This document shows, piece after piece, positions 33,766 to 44,176 of a DNA stretch of 64,000 bases (its first letter is position 1; every line of letters begins with the position of its first letter). The stretch is from Mauremys mutica (taxonomy: Eukaryota; Chordata; Testudines; Geoemydidae). Below the pieces are notes generated by a model that was not told the DNA's origin, searched no databases, and worked only from the letters and a program-made list of their open reading frames with translations. The stretch is taken from NCBI RefSeq assembly GCF_020497125.1, contig NC_059089.1, forward strand, positions 26,433,282-26,497,281, read 5' to 3'. Both the position numbers and the translations under genes were made by a program.

Positions 33766-34376
33766 CAGGGGTAGGCAACCTATGGCACGGGTGCCGAAGG
33801 CGGCACGCAAACTGAATTTCAGCGGCACTTACACTGCCTGGGTCCTGGCCACCGGTCCGGGGGACTCTGCATTTTAATTTAATTTTAAAAGAAGCTTCTT
33901 AAACATTTTAAAAACCTTATTTACTTTACATATAACAATAGTTTAGTTATATATTATAGACTTTGGGCAGGTCTACACTAAGGGCGGGGGTTGAACTAGG
34001 GTACACAAGTTCAGCTACGTGAATAGCGTAGCTGAACTCGAAGTACCCTAGTTCGAATTACTTACCCGTCCAGACGCCACGGGATCGAAGTCCGCGGCTC
34101 CAAGGTTGACTCCGCCACCGCCTTTTGCAGTGGTGGAGTACCGGAGTCGACCGCGGCGCTTCCGGAGTTCGAACTATCGCGTCTAGATCAGACGCGATAG
34201 TTCGAACTCCGAGAAGTCGAACTCACCGCATCGACCCGGACGGTAAGTGTAGACTAGCCCTTAGAGAAAGAGACCTTCTAAAAACGTTAAAAATGCATGA
34301 CTGGCTTGCGAAACCTTACATTAGAGTGAATAAATAAAGACTTGGCACACCGCTTCTGAAAGGTTGCCGACCCCTG
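33766..34376. mobile_element. hAT-type MITE with 8-bp TSD, carrying a nested MITE
   Basis: Starts CAGGGGTAGGCAACC and ends GGTTGCCGACCCCTG, a near-perfect 15-bp TIR. The TSD is ctctaact (33758-33765) and cactaact (34377-34384), 7 of 8 matching. The interior 33965-34260 is a separate Harbinger-like MITE. Without it the hAT element is about 312 bases, AT-rich in the middle. Confidence 0.85.
33965..34260. mobile_element. PIF/Harbinger-like MITE with tandem hairpins
   Basis: Begins GGGCAGGTCTACACTAAG and, on the other strand, GGGCTAGTCTACACTTAC, with ttt/tta on the flanks, consistent with a decayed 3-bp TTA TSD typical of PIF/Harbinger. Inside are a perfect 21-bp inverted repeat with a 7-base loop (arms 34164-34184 and 34192-34212, 'ttcgaactatcgcgtc' type) and a second hairpin at about 33988-34056 around 'gttcagctacg'. 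It is non-coding. Confidence 0.75.
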
Positions 34377-34384
34377 CACTAACT

Positions 34385-34530
34385 ATTGAAGTCCAGTTCT
34401 ATTTCTGATACAGACTCCCCCTTTTGCCTTGGAAAATCATTTAACCAGCCTTTGTCTGTTTTCTCCATGTATATATGGAAGAAAATAATTCAGCACTTGC
34501 TTATCTACCTAACAGGGTTGTTTTGTTTAA
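34385..34530 (+). repeat. MIR-type SINE, right piece
   Basis: Continues the MIR interrupted at 33765: 'gaagtccagttctatttctg', 'ccttggaaaatcatttaacc', 'ttgcttatctacctaacagg' plus 'gttgtttt'. Confidence 0.65.
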
Positions 34531-35447
34531 AAAAGAAGAAGTGCTTGTACCGCTCTTTGATGATAAAGTTCTAAGTTTTTTCCCCAAACATAGGAAATAT
34601 ATTTAATAGTAATAAACTCTATGGTACATAAGTCTTTCATGCCAATATAAATTTCTAAAGTGGGATGGAAGTTTAATTGTGGGGTTAGGCATGAGCACCA
34701 TTGTTAGCATGTGGATCATTTTGGGAGTAAAGTGGATGTCACTAGCAGCTTTCAGCTTGTAGCTGCCAGTCATCTGCACACCATGTGTGTCTGCTTGTGA
34801 AATACTTCCAGCTCATTCTGACAGCAAGTAACTTCATTCTGCTGCTTGGGATCTTAAAAGGCAGGCCTTCTGAAAAACTCACCTGTCTGCTGCATATATC
34901 AGGTGCTTCATAAGCTACAGGTTCCTATGGGACTAGTTTATTTAAAGACAGTAGCAAGGAATCTTAAAGAAACATTTTTGGGAATGCCCAGAGTGCCTAT
35001 CCACTACTATCCATGTTTGATGGCATAAATGAACTAAAAATATTTAGATTTGTCAGAATCAAGTACTAGTATTTTGTCTGTTTGCCAGATTAGCTGAATT
35101 TTTTTAAGATCCAGTCGACCATTAGTTTAACTTCCTGACACTGTGTTTAGAGAGAAGTACTCTGGGCATGATCTAGCGAGCTGATGTCTGCTTTAATAAG
35201 ATTCTTAATTTAAAATTTAAACAAGAAGTCAACATGGGGTAAACATCAGATTTCCTTTCTGTCTCTATGTGCAGCAAAATCAAACACTAAAGATTTATAT
35301 TTTGCATAATGTTTATCCAAAGAACACCCAGATCATTTTATCTCTAGTATGAAGGGTGGAATCTACATTTCTGTTCAAGATTTCAAAAGGTTATGTGGTG
35401 TTAAACTGTGCAAAGCTCAGTTAATATATAGAGTGCATGGATTCTTT
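34531..35447. other. No gene recognised
   Basis: AT-rich sequence without supported features. Confidence 0.25.
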
Positions 35448-35644
35448 GGCTATGTCTATGCTACAGCTTAGGTTGGTATGGCTTATGTCGCTCACTGGTG
35501 TGAATCAATCCCTCCCTCCCCGCAGTGACATAAGTTACACCAACGTAAGCGCTGGTCTGGACATTGCTATGTCAGCGGTTGAGCCTTTGGATAGAGCATC
35601 TTCACAGACATGTTGCAGCAGGGTAGCATGTGTAGACAAGCCCG
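35448..35644. mobile_element. PIF/Harbinger-like MITE
   Basis: Left end GGCTATGTCTATGCTACAGC; right end, on the other strand, CGGGCTTGTCTACACATGC. The flanks are ttt and tta, a decayed 3-bp TWA duplication. The interior carries 'cagtgacataagttacacca' and matches a common turtle MITE whose two halves are inverted copies. Confidence 0.7.
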
Positions 35645-35869
35645 TTAATGTCCAAGTGGAACAGAAAAGTTTTTAAGGTCTCATCTGAAAGCTATCTTGG
35701 AGGGTATGTTAAGAAGTTGCCCTTAAAAGATTAAGAGGCCTCCAATAGTCTTTGCTTCTGTAATTAGTCCCATTAAACTTTAACATGTTCTCTCCATACA
35801 GCCATTCTGTTTGCAAAGTTTATAGTACAAATTCACAATAATACTTAGCACATACCTACTGCTATTCAC

Positions 35870-35935
35870 CAGTACAGGCCTGCACAACTTGTAAAGTGGC
35901 GAGCGCCATATTACTCCAAAGAAAACAGCTGAGGG
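35870..35935 (-). CDS. Candidate short coding exon with start codon, reverse strand
   Basis: On the reverse strand a good acceptor (CATTTTTTTCAG, AG at 35937-35936) precedes 'ccctcagctgttttctttgg' and an ATG at 35909-35907 with A at -3 and G at +4. The frame reads MALATLQVVQACTG and then meets a possible donor, CTG|GTGAAT (35870/35869); unspliced, it stops two codons later. Together with the CpG island this looks like a real initiating exon, but I do not recognise the protein and no next exon was found. Confidence 0.35.
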
Positions 35936-36790
35936 CTGAAAAAAATGCCCCCAGCACTGCCCCCCCCCCGAAACATCCCCCGCCCCAACACCACCCGGCC
36001 CTGTGGAAACAAACACCCCCCCGCCCCCGAAGTATAAAGCTTCGCCGCCACTGCCCGCCCATTCGCCTGCTCGGCTCGTCGTCCCCCCATGAAATAAGGG
36101 GAGGGGAAAAGGGGACGGTTTGAAGGGATTTTCTGGGGTTATGAACTAAGGGGAGGTGAAAGGGGGGCAGTGTGAAGGGATTGAATGTGACTGTCCAACA
36201 CACACACACAGGGGCTGCAGGAAGGCGGGGGAGGGGGGGGCAGTGTGATAGGGGCCGGGGAGGGTGAAGGTCCCTGGACCAGGGAGGGGGGCAGCAGTCG
36301 GGGCAGGGCAGGTGCAACACACACACACAGAGACACAGACACACCTCTCCCCCGGGGATCTCCTGGCTGCCCACAGACAGTTCAACAGCCCCCCCCCCCC
36401 CAATCACTACGGCGGCCGCCCTGGGACCAACCAGCACAGTAGCTGCCCCACCCCCAACCGAAGGGGGGGGTCTTTGGGGGGGTCTCGGCCCAGGCCCCCC
36501 TCCCCCCCAAGCTGCCCATGCCTTGTGCCCCTCCCGTCGCTCAGCATTTACCAGCTCTGCCTCTTGCCCAGCGCTTCCTGCCTGAGCGGGCCCCGGAAGT
36601 GACGCATCCGCTGTATGCCAGGCGGGCGGGGGGAGACAGAGACACGTGCGGTTCTGGCTGTTAGGGCAGTTGGAGCGCGGCGCGTGCGTGCGGGGCTGTG
36701 AGGCGCCCCCCCTACCCCCCGGGGCAGGAGGCGAACCCAGCAGCCCCACCCTGCCACTTGCCCACGGGCCACACAGGTCACGTGTGCTGG
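35890..36790 (-). promoter_or_regulatory. Second CpG island / candidate promoter
   Basis: GC- and CpG-rich stretch with long G and C runs and a (CA)n piece near 36200 and 36320. At 36591-36605 lies GCCCCGGAAGTGACGC, a joined ETS-type (CCGGAAGT) and CRE-like (TGACGC) site common in vertebrate housekeeping and bidirectional promoters. Reverse-strand splice signals on its left side suggest transcription leftwards; rightward transcription is equally possible. A 327-codon reverse ORF across the island is a low-stop artefact. Confidence 0.65.
36552..36640 (-). other. Possible 5' UTR exon, reverse strand
   Basis: Downstream (leftward) of the ETS/CRE site the reverse strand reads GAGCTG|GTAAAT at 36552/36551, an acceptable splice donor. 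The start, placed around the ETS/CRE site, is inferred. Confidence 0.25.
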
Positions 36791-37109
36791 GAACAGAACT
36801 CAGAGTGCTGTCTTCCAGTTCAGTGCCCTTGTCTCTGGACCACACTGTTCATACAAGTTCTAGAACAAGTTCTCAGAGGTTCCATTACAGACCCTTGTTA
36901 TGAAAACAAATTAAGAAATAGTGAGATGAAAATACAATAAGTTTTGTAGATACTCATGTACCACTTGTCTTTAAACGCCACCAGCTTTCTTCAGGAAACA
37001 TTCAGGCTGCAAAAGCTATATGGTTCTGCTGGGACTTTTTTGTTACACACCATGTGTATTCAGCCAGAACTGTGTTGGGAAGCTTGCAAGTTTGTCTCCC
37101 CTTAGTCCT

Positions 37110-37385
37110 TGAGCAATAATGAGCCATTGGGATGATGCATGGAGGAATAACCAACATGGGAATGTTTAGGTTGGACTTCAGCAAGGAATTACTAACAATA
37201 CATTGTGGTAGTTTATGGAATGGTCTCTTCAAGGAAGATGTGAGATCACTATTGCAGGGTTGTTCAGAACCGGACTAGACAAGACATTAGAGCATTTTCT
37301 TTAGGGAGCCGTTGTTCACTGGCTGCGGCATGGGCTGGAAATGATCTAATAGGTCTTTTCCATTTCTGAATTCTATAATTCAGGT
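37110..37385 (+). mobile_element. CR1 LINE 3' end
   Basis: 'ggaataaccaacatgggaat', 'gtttatggaatggtctcttc' plus 'aaggaagatgtg', 'ggactagacaagacattaga' and the terminal 'gaattctataattcagg' match the bird/reptile-type CR1 3' UTR with its short terminal repeat. Confidence 0.7.
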
Positions 37386-39020
37386 TATATTTTGATATCT
37401 TTAGTGGTGGTGGTGGTGGCCCAAATGATAAAGTTCCAGACAGTTTATTAATACATAACCTTTTGAAATCTTGAATACAAACGTAGATTAAAAACTGCTC
37501 TTAAAGCAAAACTCTACTGTGGCAGATTCTAATCCCTACATTTAAATTATAGAGTAAATCAATATTTGTTTAAAAGTGCCTTAAATAAAACATTTATAAT
37601 AAACAATAACTAAATAGGAAGCTTTTGTCTTGATTCTTCTGTAGTGTAGGAAATGAGGAATGAATATCCTACTTGAATGCATGGCAAAATAACTCTAAAA
37701 GTTGTAAGGCAAGATTTCTTTAAAAGAAAAACTAAACCAACACCTTCCTGATGTTAACTGTGGTTCAGACATGGCAGTTTGTATAGATACAAATCTTTAT
37801 GTGGCTGAACTGTTCTTTTTGTATCTTGGCTTATTTTTACATGTGAATTGTTTTGGATCAAATTAAGATTACTTTACATTCTAACCTGGGCTGAGTAGTT
37901 AAACATCTGTACCTATAGTGCCACAGTTTTACATGTCTGAGAAATCTCTGGGGTTCAGTTTTGGTTTTCGAATACATTTTTTAATGTCCAAAATAAACTA
38001 TTTTACATCTAAAAATATGAAAATCAATCTTTTAATGTCTAATAATGGACAGTATTTAACATAGCCCACTCCTTGCAATTAGAACTATCATGGCATAGCA
38101 TAACTACATTAGAAATTGTATTTTAGTAAGTGGGACAGATGTTTTTAAAGTTATTTATGCAATGTTTACTTTGGTTTGGTGCTACTTTAAGTGTCTGGTA
38201 TCATCATAGATTCCAGCCAGTGAGCAGCTGCCTATCACAGATGGGAGAGAAAAAAAAATTCTCCCTTGCTGCTTGTTTCCAAATAGGTTTTCATGCAAAC
38301 CCAACAGTAATATAATGAAAGCATCTTAGTCAAATTCATATTTGCTATTATTTATTTAGGTAAGGCAGGCAACAGACCATTTCTAGGACAAAATATTGGC
38401 GAACTAAAATAAAAAGGTCATACTTATTTACTTTGAAGAGTTACTGTCATTCGGATTAACCTTAAAGTGTCTGCAGATTTTTTTAGTACAGATCTGTCTG
38501 TATTTCAGTAAATTAGTCAAATCACATGTTAAGTACTGAATAAAACCTAGAAACTTTGTAAAATTGTTGCCATATGCTTGGAAGTAAAATGTTTCTACCT
38601 TGCACGGCAGAGTGCGTTACTTAATACATCTTTGTTAAGAAAGTAGATTTAGAAATATAGATGGCTTTATTTAATATTTATTTTGACACACGGACACATT
38701 GCCCAGAGCTGTTTAGAAAAAGTAATTCTCATTTGAAATGCAACTGGTGTTTCTACAGTGACGTTATTACTGCATGTGTTTAATATTTTTTCTTTCCATG
38801 CTTTTGCAGCACTTACTGAATTATGTCTTATGATTTGGCTATGTTTTGCCCAAATGAAGATGATACTGTATTCTGTTTTTGTTTCTTATTTTATACAAGA
38901 AGGTCAGGTAGCCTGGAGAATTCTCAGGGAAATATGTAGCAAATCCTTCTTTATTAACAATGACCTGTGCTGTAGCAAGTAGAATGCAGACTTAAGAGGA
39001 ACAGATATGAAAACTCAGTA
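37386..39020. other. No gene recognised; one weak exon-like signal
   Basis: AT-rich sequence. At 38809 a strong acceptor (tttttctttccatgcttttgcag) precedes an ATG at 38823 whose frame (MSYDLAMFCPNEDD...) runs to a poor donor GTCAGG at 38903. Without a good donor it is not called. Confidence 0.25.
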
Positions 39021-39397
39021 TGTTCTTCTTTGAGTGATTGCTCCTATGCATTCCAATGTAGGTGTGCGCACTGCGCGTGCATGGCTTCTCCGGAACATTT
39101 TTACCCTAGCAACTCCGGCGGGCCGGCTGGCGCCCCCTGGAGTGGCGCCGCCATGGCGCTGGTTATATACCCCAGCCGGCCCGTCCGCTCCTCAGTTCCT
39201 TCTTACCGCCTGTGACGGCCAGTTGGAACAGTGGAGTGCTCCCTTACCTCCACAGCCCTAGCGTTTCTCCATCTCTTACTGTATATAGTTCGTTAGTTAG
39301 TTTGATAGTTGTATAGTTTTATAGTTAGATAGGTATAGTATTGTAAATAGGGAATTAGAGGGGTTAGTCCCTCTTCTTCCGCACCCGGTGCGGGCTT

Positions 39398-41806
39398 ATG
39401 CCCGGGGCACCGGGATTCAAGCCCTGCGCGGCTTGCCAGCGGCACATGCCGGTGAGTGACCCGCACGACTCGTGCCTTCGCTGCCTTGGGGAGGGGCACA
39501 GAACAGATAAGTGCCCGATCTGCGTGGCCTTCAAGCCCCGGACGAGAAAGGAGCGGGACTCGCGCCTTAAACAGTTGCTAATGGAGGCTTCGCTCCAGCC
39601 TCCGGCGCCAACTCCATCGGCGCCGAAGCCCTCCTCGGCGGGCAGCGCACCGGCAGCACCGAGCCGCTCCGGGGCCGAGCCTCCTCGGCACCCGGCACCG
39701 AAGTCCCGGCACCGTTCCCTTTCCCCAGGAAGGAAGCACAAGGTGCCGAAGGCGATCTCTTCTAAACATCCGCAGAGACCGCTAGCCCAGCCGCCTCCGA
39801 CACAAGCGGTACAGGCTGAAGCAGTGCACGGCGCCGTCGACTCCGGCGCCACAAAGGCCGTCGAGTCCGGCACCACCCAGCTCCCCGGTACCCACCGAGG
39901 TAGAGCTGCGGATCCCGTCCACGCCGGAGGCGTTTGCGACGGCGAGGGAGCTAATCGAGCTCGCGGAAGCTCCAAGCCCCCGGCACCGCCGGTGCGGGCA
40001 CCCAAGTCAGTGGGCAAACCGATGATGATGCGGCCTCCTTCCCCTGACAAGCGAGACGGACGCTCCAGGATTCGGTCTCGATCCCGGTCCCACTCTTGGA
40101 GCCGGTCCCGATCCAGAGGTCGATCAACATCGCGACGCCGCTCCCCGTCTCGGCACCGCTCGCAGTCCCGGCACCGCTCGCATTCGCGGCACCGGTCGTA
40201 CTCCCGGCAACGGTCCCGGTCACCGGCACCCCAAGAGGTCCGGCTCCAGTGACCGCTTTCGGCACCGAGACTCCCGGAGCCGCTCCTGCCGCCGCCGATC
40301 GCCGTTGAGGTCGAGCTCCCGGCGCCGTTGAGGTCGAGCTCCCGGCGCCGCGCCGCATGCAGGTCCCGCTCTCCGCTTAGGTCACGTGATGACCGCCACC
40401 GACCTTCAACGCCTGCTAGGCACCTGACGCAGGTTTCGGTTGGGCATTCGGGAACCACCTCAGCTCCTCCCTGGCCCTCGCATGAACCCTCCATCGCTTC
40501 CCCTGAGGGCAGCGCAGTGGACTTCAGGGCAGCATCTCAAGGACGAGACCTTGGACCCCAACACTGGGGATATTGGGTTCCCTGGGCCCAACACGAGCAA
40601 GGGCCTCCCCTGCCACTGAGGCAGGTGCCTACGGGGCGCTCAGCGCCGGAGGCCACGGTTAGCAGGCCCCCCCCGTCTCCACAGGAACAGGCTAACTCGC
40701 CACCAGGCCCGGCACCGGGGCCGGAGTCCGTGGCTCCTGACCGCCCAGGAGCGGACCAGGCATCCGAGGAGGTGCTGCCGGGCCGCTCCTCGTCCTCCTC
40801 ACCTGACGAGGCGGTGGCGGGGGCATCAACATCTGAACCCCCGCCTATTGACCTGAAGGCGCATCAGGACCTTCTCCGCCGTGTGGCAAAGGCCATGAAC
40901 CTGCCCGTTGAGGAGGTCACGGAGGACGATGACCCTATAACGGATGTTGTGGGTTCGGACGCCCCAGTGCGAGTAGCATTACCCCTTATCCGCACTATTC
41001 AGCGGAACAATACGACAATCTGGCAGTCGCCCTCCTCAGTCCCCCCCACGGCGCGAGGGGTGGAAAGAAAATACTCTGTCCCGCCCAAGGGGTACGAGTA
41101 CTTCTATGTGCACCCCTCCCCGGACTCTCTAGTGGTCCAATCGGTAAATGACCGGGAGAGGCATGGCTAGCCGGCCGCTGCTCCAAAATCAAAGGCGTCG
41201 CGGCGCATGGACCTGTTGGGGCGAAAAATCTATTCAGCGGGTGGCCTTCAGCTCCGCATAGCGAACCAGATGGCGCTCCTGTCCCAGTACACTTTCAACA
41301 TCTTAGGGTGCCTGGGAAAATTTTCGGAGCTGACCCCGCAAGACTCCCGCCGGGAATTCTCGGCGCTCCTGGACGAGGGCAGGACGGCCTCCAGGACCCT
41401 AATATGGGCAGCCTTGGACTCCGCTGATTCAGGAGCCAGAACTATGGCGTCTGGAATAACCATGCGGCGCATTGCCTGGCTGCAATCCTCCACCTTGCCG
41501 CCGGAGGTACAATACACCCTCCAGGACCTCCCCTTTGAGTCACAGGGTCTCTTCTCAGAAAAGACAGACACGAGAATTCAGACCCTGAAGGATGGGAGGG
41601 TTGCTATTCGTACTTTGGGCATGCACACGCCGGCCACCCAGAGACGATCGTTCCGGCAACAGCCCTACCGACCCTTCCCCCAGGCCAGGTCTCGGCCATT
41701 TAATAATCGCCGAGCGGCCCCCTTCCGCCGCAGACCATCGGGGGGTCGGCGTAACCAGGCCCAGAGCTCCTCCAAGGCTCCTCAAGGCCCAAAACCGGCC
41801 TTTTGA
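39398..41806 (+). pseudogene. DIRS gag-like protein, broken by frameshift and nonsense codon
   Basis: Nucleic-acid-binding structural protein of the element. N-terminal cysteine cluster C10-C13, C26-C29-H34, C39-C42 is a zinc-knuckle-like arrangement. Residues about 215-280 are an Arg/Ser repeat domain. Frame 2 hits TGA at 40250-40252, where the RS-coding continues in frame 3 until a 23-bp tandem duplication (40305-40327 = 40328-40350) returns it to frame 2. A second break is the in-frame TAG at 41168-41170. The rest (41207-41806) has the conserved C-terminal part (RIANQMALLSQYTFNILG) and a basic tail. Not functional as is. Confidence 0.8.
40305..40350 (+). repeat. 23-bp perfect tandem duplication in DIRS gag
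   Basis: 40305-40327 and 40328-40350 are identical. The unit starts ttgaggtcgagctcccggcg. Because 23 is not a multiple of three it shifts the gag frame, and with a one-base shift just upstream it restores the original frame. Confidence 0.95.
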
Positions 41807-42770
41807 TGGGACGCCCAAGGACGGCCCACCACTCTCCCCCCCGGATCCATCCCTATTGTTTTCAAGTCGCCTTTCCCGCTTCCTCCAGGCGTGGTGCTCC
41901 ATAACATCGGACAGCTGGGTCCTCAACACCGTCCAGCACGGCTACCGCCTGCAGTTTATTTCGCTCCCTCCCCCCCACCCACCTTCCCCGTCCCTCTTCA
42001 GGGACCCCTCTCACGAGCAAGTCCTCTTACAAGAGGTCCAGACTCTGTTGAGCGTGGGTGCTATAGAGGAGGTGCCTCGCAGCAGGCGGGGCAGGGGATT
42101 CTATTCCAGATACTTTCTCATCCCCAAGGCGAAAGGAGGTCTTCGTCCCATCTTGGACCTCCGGGAGCTCAACAGACACCTGTGCAAGCTCAAGTTTCGT
42201 ATGGTGACCCTGGGGACCATCATCCCTTCCTTGGGTCCGGGAGACTGGTTTGCCGTCCTCGATATGAAGGATGCATACTTTCATGTGGCAATTTACCCCC
42301 CCCACAGACGCTACCTGCGCTTCCTGGTCAACGAAGCTCGCTACCAGTTTGCGGTTCTGCCCTTCGGCCTCTCCACCGCACCGAGGGTGTTCACCAAGTG
42401 TATGGCAGTCGTGGCCGCGGCCCTCCGCCGTCGTCGGATACATGTGTACCCGTATCTCGACGACTGGCTGATTCGTGGTCGCTCCCAAGAGCTGGTAGCG
42501 GCTCAGGTGACCGAGATTCTGCATCTGTTCCGCTCTCTAGGCCTGCTTATCAATACCGAGAAGTCCAGCCTAACTCCAGCACAAAGAGTGGAGTTCATAG
42601 GAGCGGTGCTCGACTCCAATTTAGCCAGGGCCTGCCTCCCTCGTCTTCGGCACGAGACGATGGTCTCGCTCATACGGGCTCCTGCTCTGTTCAGCATTTT
42701 GAGATTGAATGTGAGAGCTCACAATTTAAAAAATGGATACATTATTTTATATTCATATTTTAAAAATTGA
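41592..42770 (+). CDS. DIRS reverse transcriptase, C-terminally truncated
   Basis: Overlaps the gag 3' end in another frame, as in DIRS elements. RT motifs in order: YFLIPKAKGGLRPILDLREL (about residues 175-195), FAVLDMKDAYFHV with catalytic D224, FAVLPFGLSTAPRVFTK (about 256-272), YLDD at 288-291 (42453-42464) and LGLLINTEKSSLTP. YLDD instead of the YADD common in retroviruses is usual for DIRS. All three catalytic aspartates are present and the frame is open, but homology ends near 42690; the last 25 residues and stop at 42768 come from flanking AT-rich DNA. The true start is unknown. Confidence 0.85.
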   Translation: MGGLLFVLWACTRRPPRDDRSGNSPTDPSPRPGLGHLIIAERPPSAADHRGVGVTRPRAPPRLLKAQNRPFDGTPKDGPPLSPPDPSLLFSSRLSRFLQAWCSITSDSWVLNTVQHGYRLQFISLPPPHPPSPSLFRDPSHEQVLLQEVQTLLSVGAIEEVPRSRRGRGFYSRYFLIPKAKGGLRPILDLRELNRHLCKLKFRMVTLGTIIPSLGPGDWFAVLDMKDAYFHVAIYPPHRRYLRFLVNEARYQFAVLPFGLSTAPRVFTKCMAVVAAALRRRRIHVYPYLDDWLIRGRSQELVAAQVTEILHLFRSLGLLINTEKSSLTPAQRVEFIGAVLDSNLARACLPRLRHETMVSLIRAPALFSILRLNVRAHNLKNGYIILYSYFKN

Positions 42771-44164
42771 GTTAATGCACAGGACTGCATTAACTGAGTC
42801 TTAGATCATATGTTATAGTGATCTGATATGTTATTTTAATATTTGTGAATTAATACTACCTGACAATAGAAAACAGTGAAAATGTGAAAATAGTTGTCAG
42901 ATACTTGAACTAAACAAATTCCCCATTGTCATGAAATGCAGAAAATTGTAACATCTATTTTTAAAGGTTTAAATAATACTTGGCATATATGTCTACTTTC
43001 ATCCAAGTTGGAGAGTTGATGTGTGTGCAAATGTGGACTGGAACCCAAGCAAGTTCACCCATAGCTGCTGCCTGTCACTGCCTGCCTCTGAGTCAGCAGC
43101 CTGCTCGTGGCTCAACCGGTGTAGGATGACTCAAGTTCCAGTTTTCTTTCTTTCCATAGAGCCTACTGTCCTCCTTGTGACTAGAGAGTAACTCTGTTCA
43201 TTGAGTTTGAAGCCATAAAATTGAAGGATGAGAGAGTACTCTGGCTAGACTCTGCAACCGATGATTCCTTTTTGGAATTTAAGCTAAAATATGGATTGTA
43301 ACATCACAGAAAATTGGCATGGTTCATCAAAGAGGAAAACTGCCCTGCAGAGGATTTATAGAAAATTGGTTTTGTGCCCTCTTTTAGCCTCTGAGAGGTT
43401 TTTTCCCCTTCTGCTTCCTCCCACCCAAAAATAATAATAAATACGACTTGTTTTTTATGTAGAATTATCAGGAATATCAAGTCCCTGGTTTTGCTGGAGG
43501 ACTCTGGGAATCTCAGGATGTGTGTGTTTTGTGAGCTCTTAAAGGGATGAAACTGTAGAGTTTTTGACATTGTTTCTCCCAAGTGTTTATCAGGAATTGG
43601 ACTAAAATGGTTGTTAAAAACAAACACCAAAAAAAGTTTAACAGTCTGACTAAAAATTCCTTCCCCTCTCCGCAGCTCTGCTTTCATTCTTTTGAGTTGT
43701 GATAATTTCACTAGTTCTTCAGCCACCATAGAGTCTTCAAGGGGAAGTGAGGCTTACATTTCTAATGGAGAAAAGAAGAAGAAATGTTATTTGTTGCAAT
43801 CTTTTAAGCTTTTTTATATAACATCAAGAGTCTGAAAATGAATGGCTTTATGTCTTTTCACCTGCAGGTCAGCTTTAATCAATTTGGAAAATCTAAATGG
43901 TGGCTTTGAGCTATTACGACATTAAGAACCAATGCTGCCTTGTGTGGCAGGTTGTATATACTAAAGTCACTGCTTCGTAGTAAATATGTTCTCTGTGTTT
44001 TCATAATCATTGTACTTAGAGTAAGTGCTTCTTGGTGGGTATTACAAATCTGTTAATCTTTATGGTATTTATAGGGAAATTTTGAACTCGCTACTTCCTT
44101 CACAGATCAGCTACTCAATTTATAGCATCTTGTCAGTCGTAAGAATGTTACCATCCAAGAGTAA
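42696..44164. other. No gene recognised
   Basis: Flank of the DIRS truncation, AT-rich. A reverse ORF of 141 codons at 43304-43729 has no recognisable motif and no splice-bounded structure. Confidence 0.3.
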
Positions 44165-44176
44165 ACAGTTGGTACA

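Larger units (their letters stand above)
39021..42695 (+). mobile_element. DIRS-type tyrosine-recombinase retrotransposon, 3'-truncated
   Basis: GC-rich island of sequence that starts abruptly at 'tgttcttctttgagtgattg' and carries a terminal-repeat/leader region (39021-39390, TATA-like tatata at 39164-39169), a gag frame and a reverse transcriptase frame. It breaks into AT-rich flank around 42695. RNase H, methyltransferase and tyrosine recombinase regions and the right terminal and internal complementary repeats are missing. DIRS elements integrate by a recombinase and make no TSD; none is seen. The base composition contrasts sharply with the neighbours. Confidence 0.85.

Noticed and set aside
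35862..36845. 327-codon reverse ORF over the second CpG island
   Set aside because: Low-complexity Pro/Gly/Cys-Val runs from simple repeats; only the last 15 codons sit in a plausible exon.
43304..43729. 141-codon reverse ORF
   Set aside because: Long for AT-rich DNA but with no motif, splice or repeat support.
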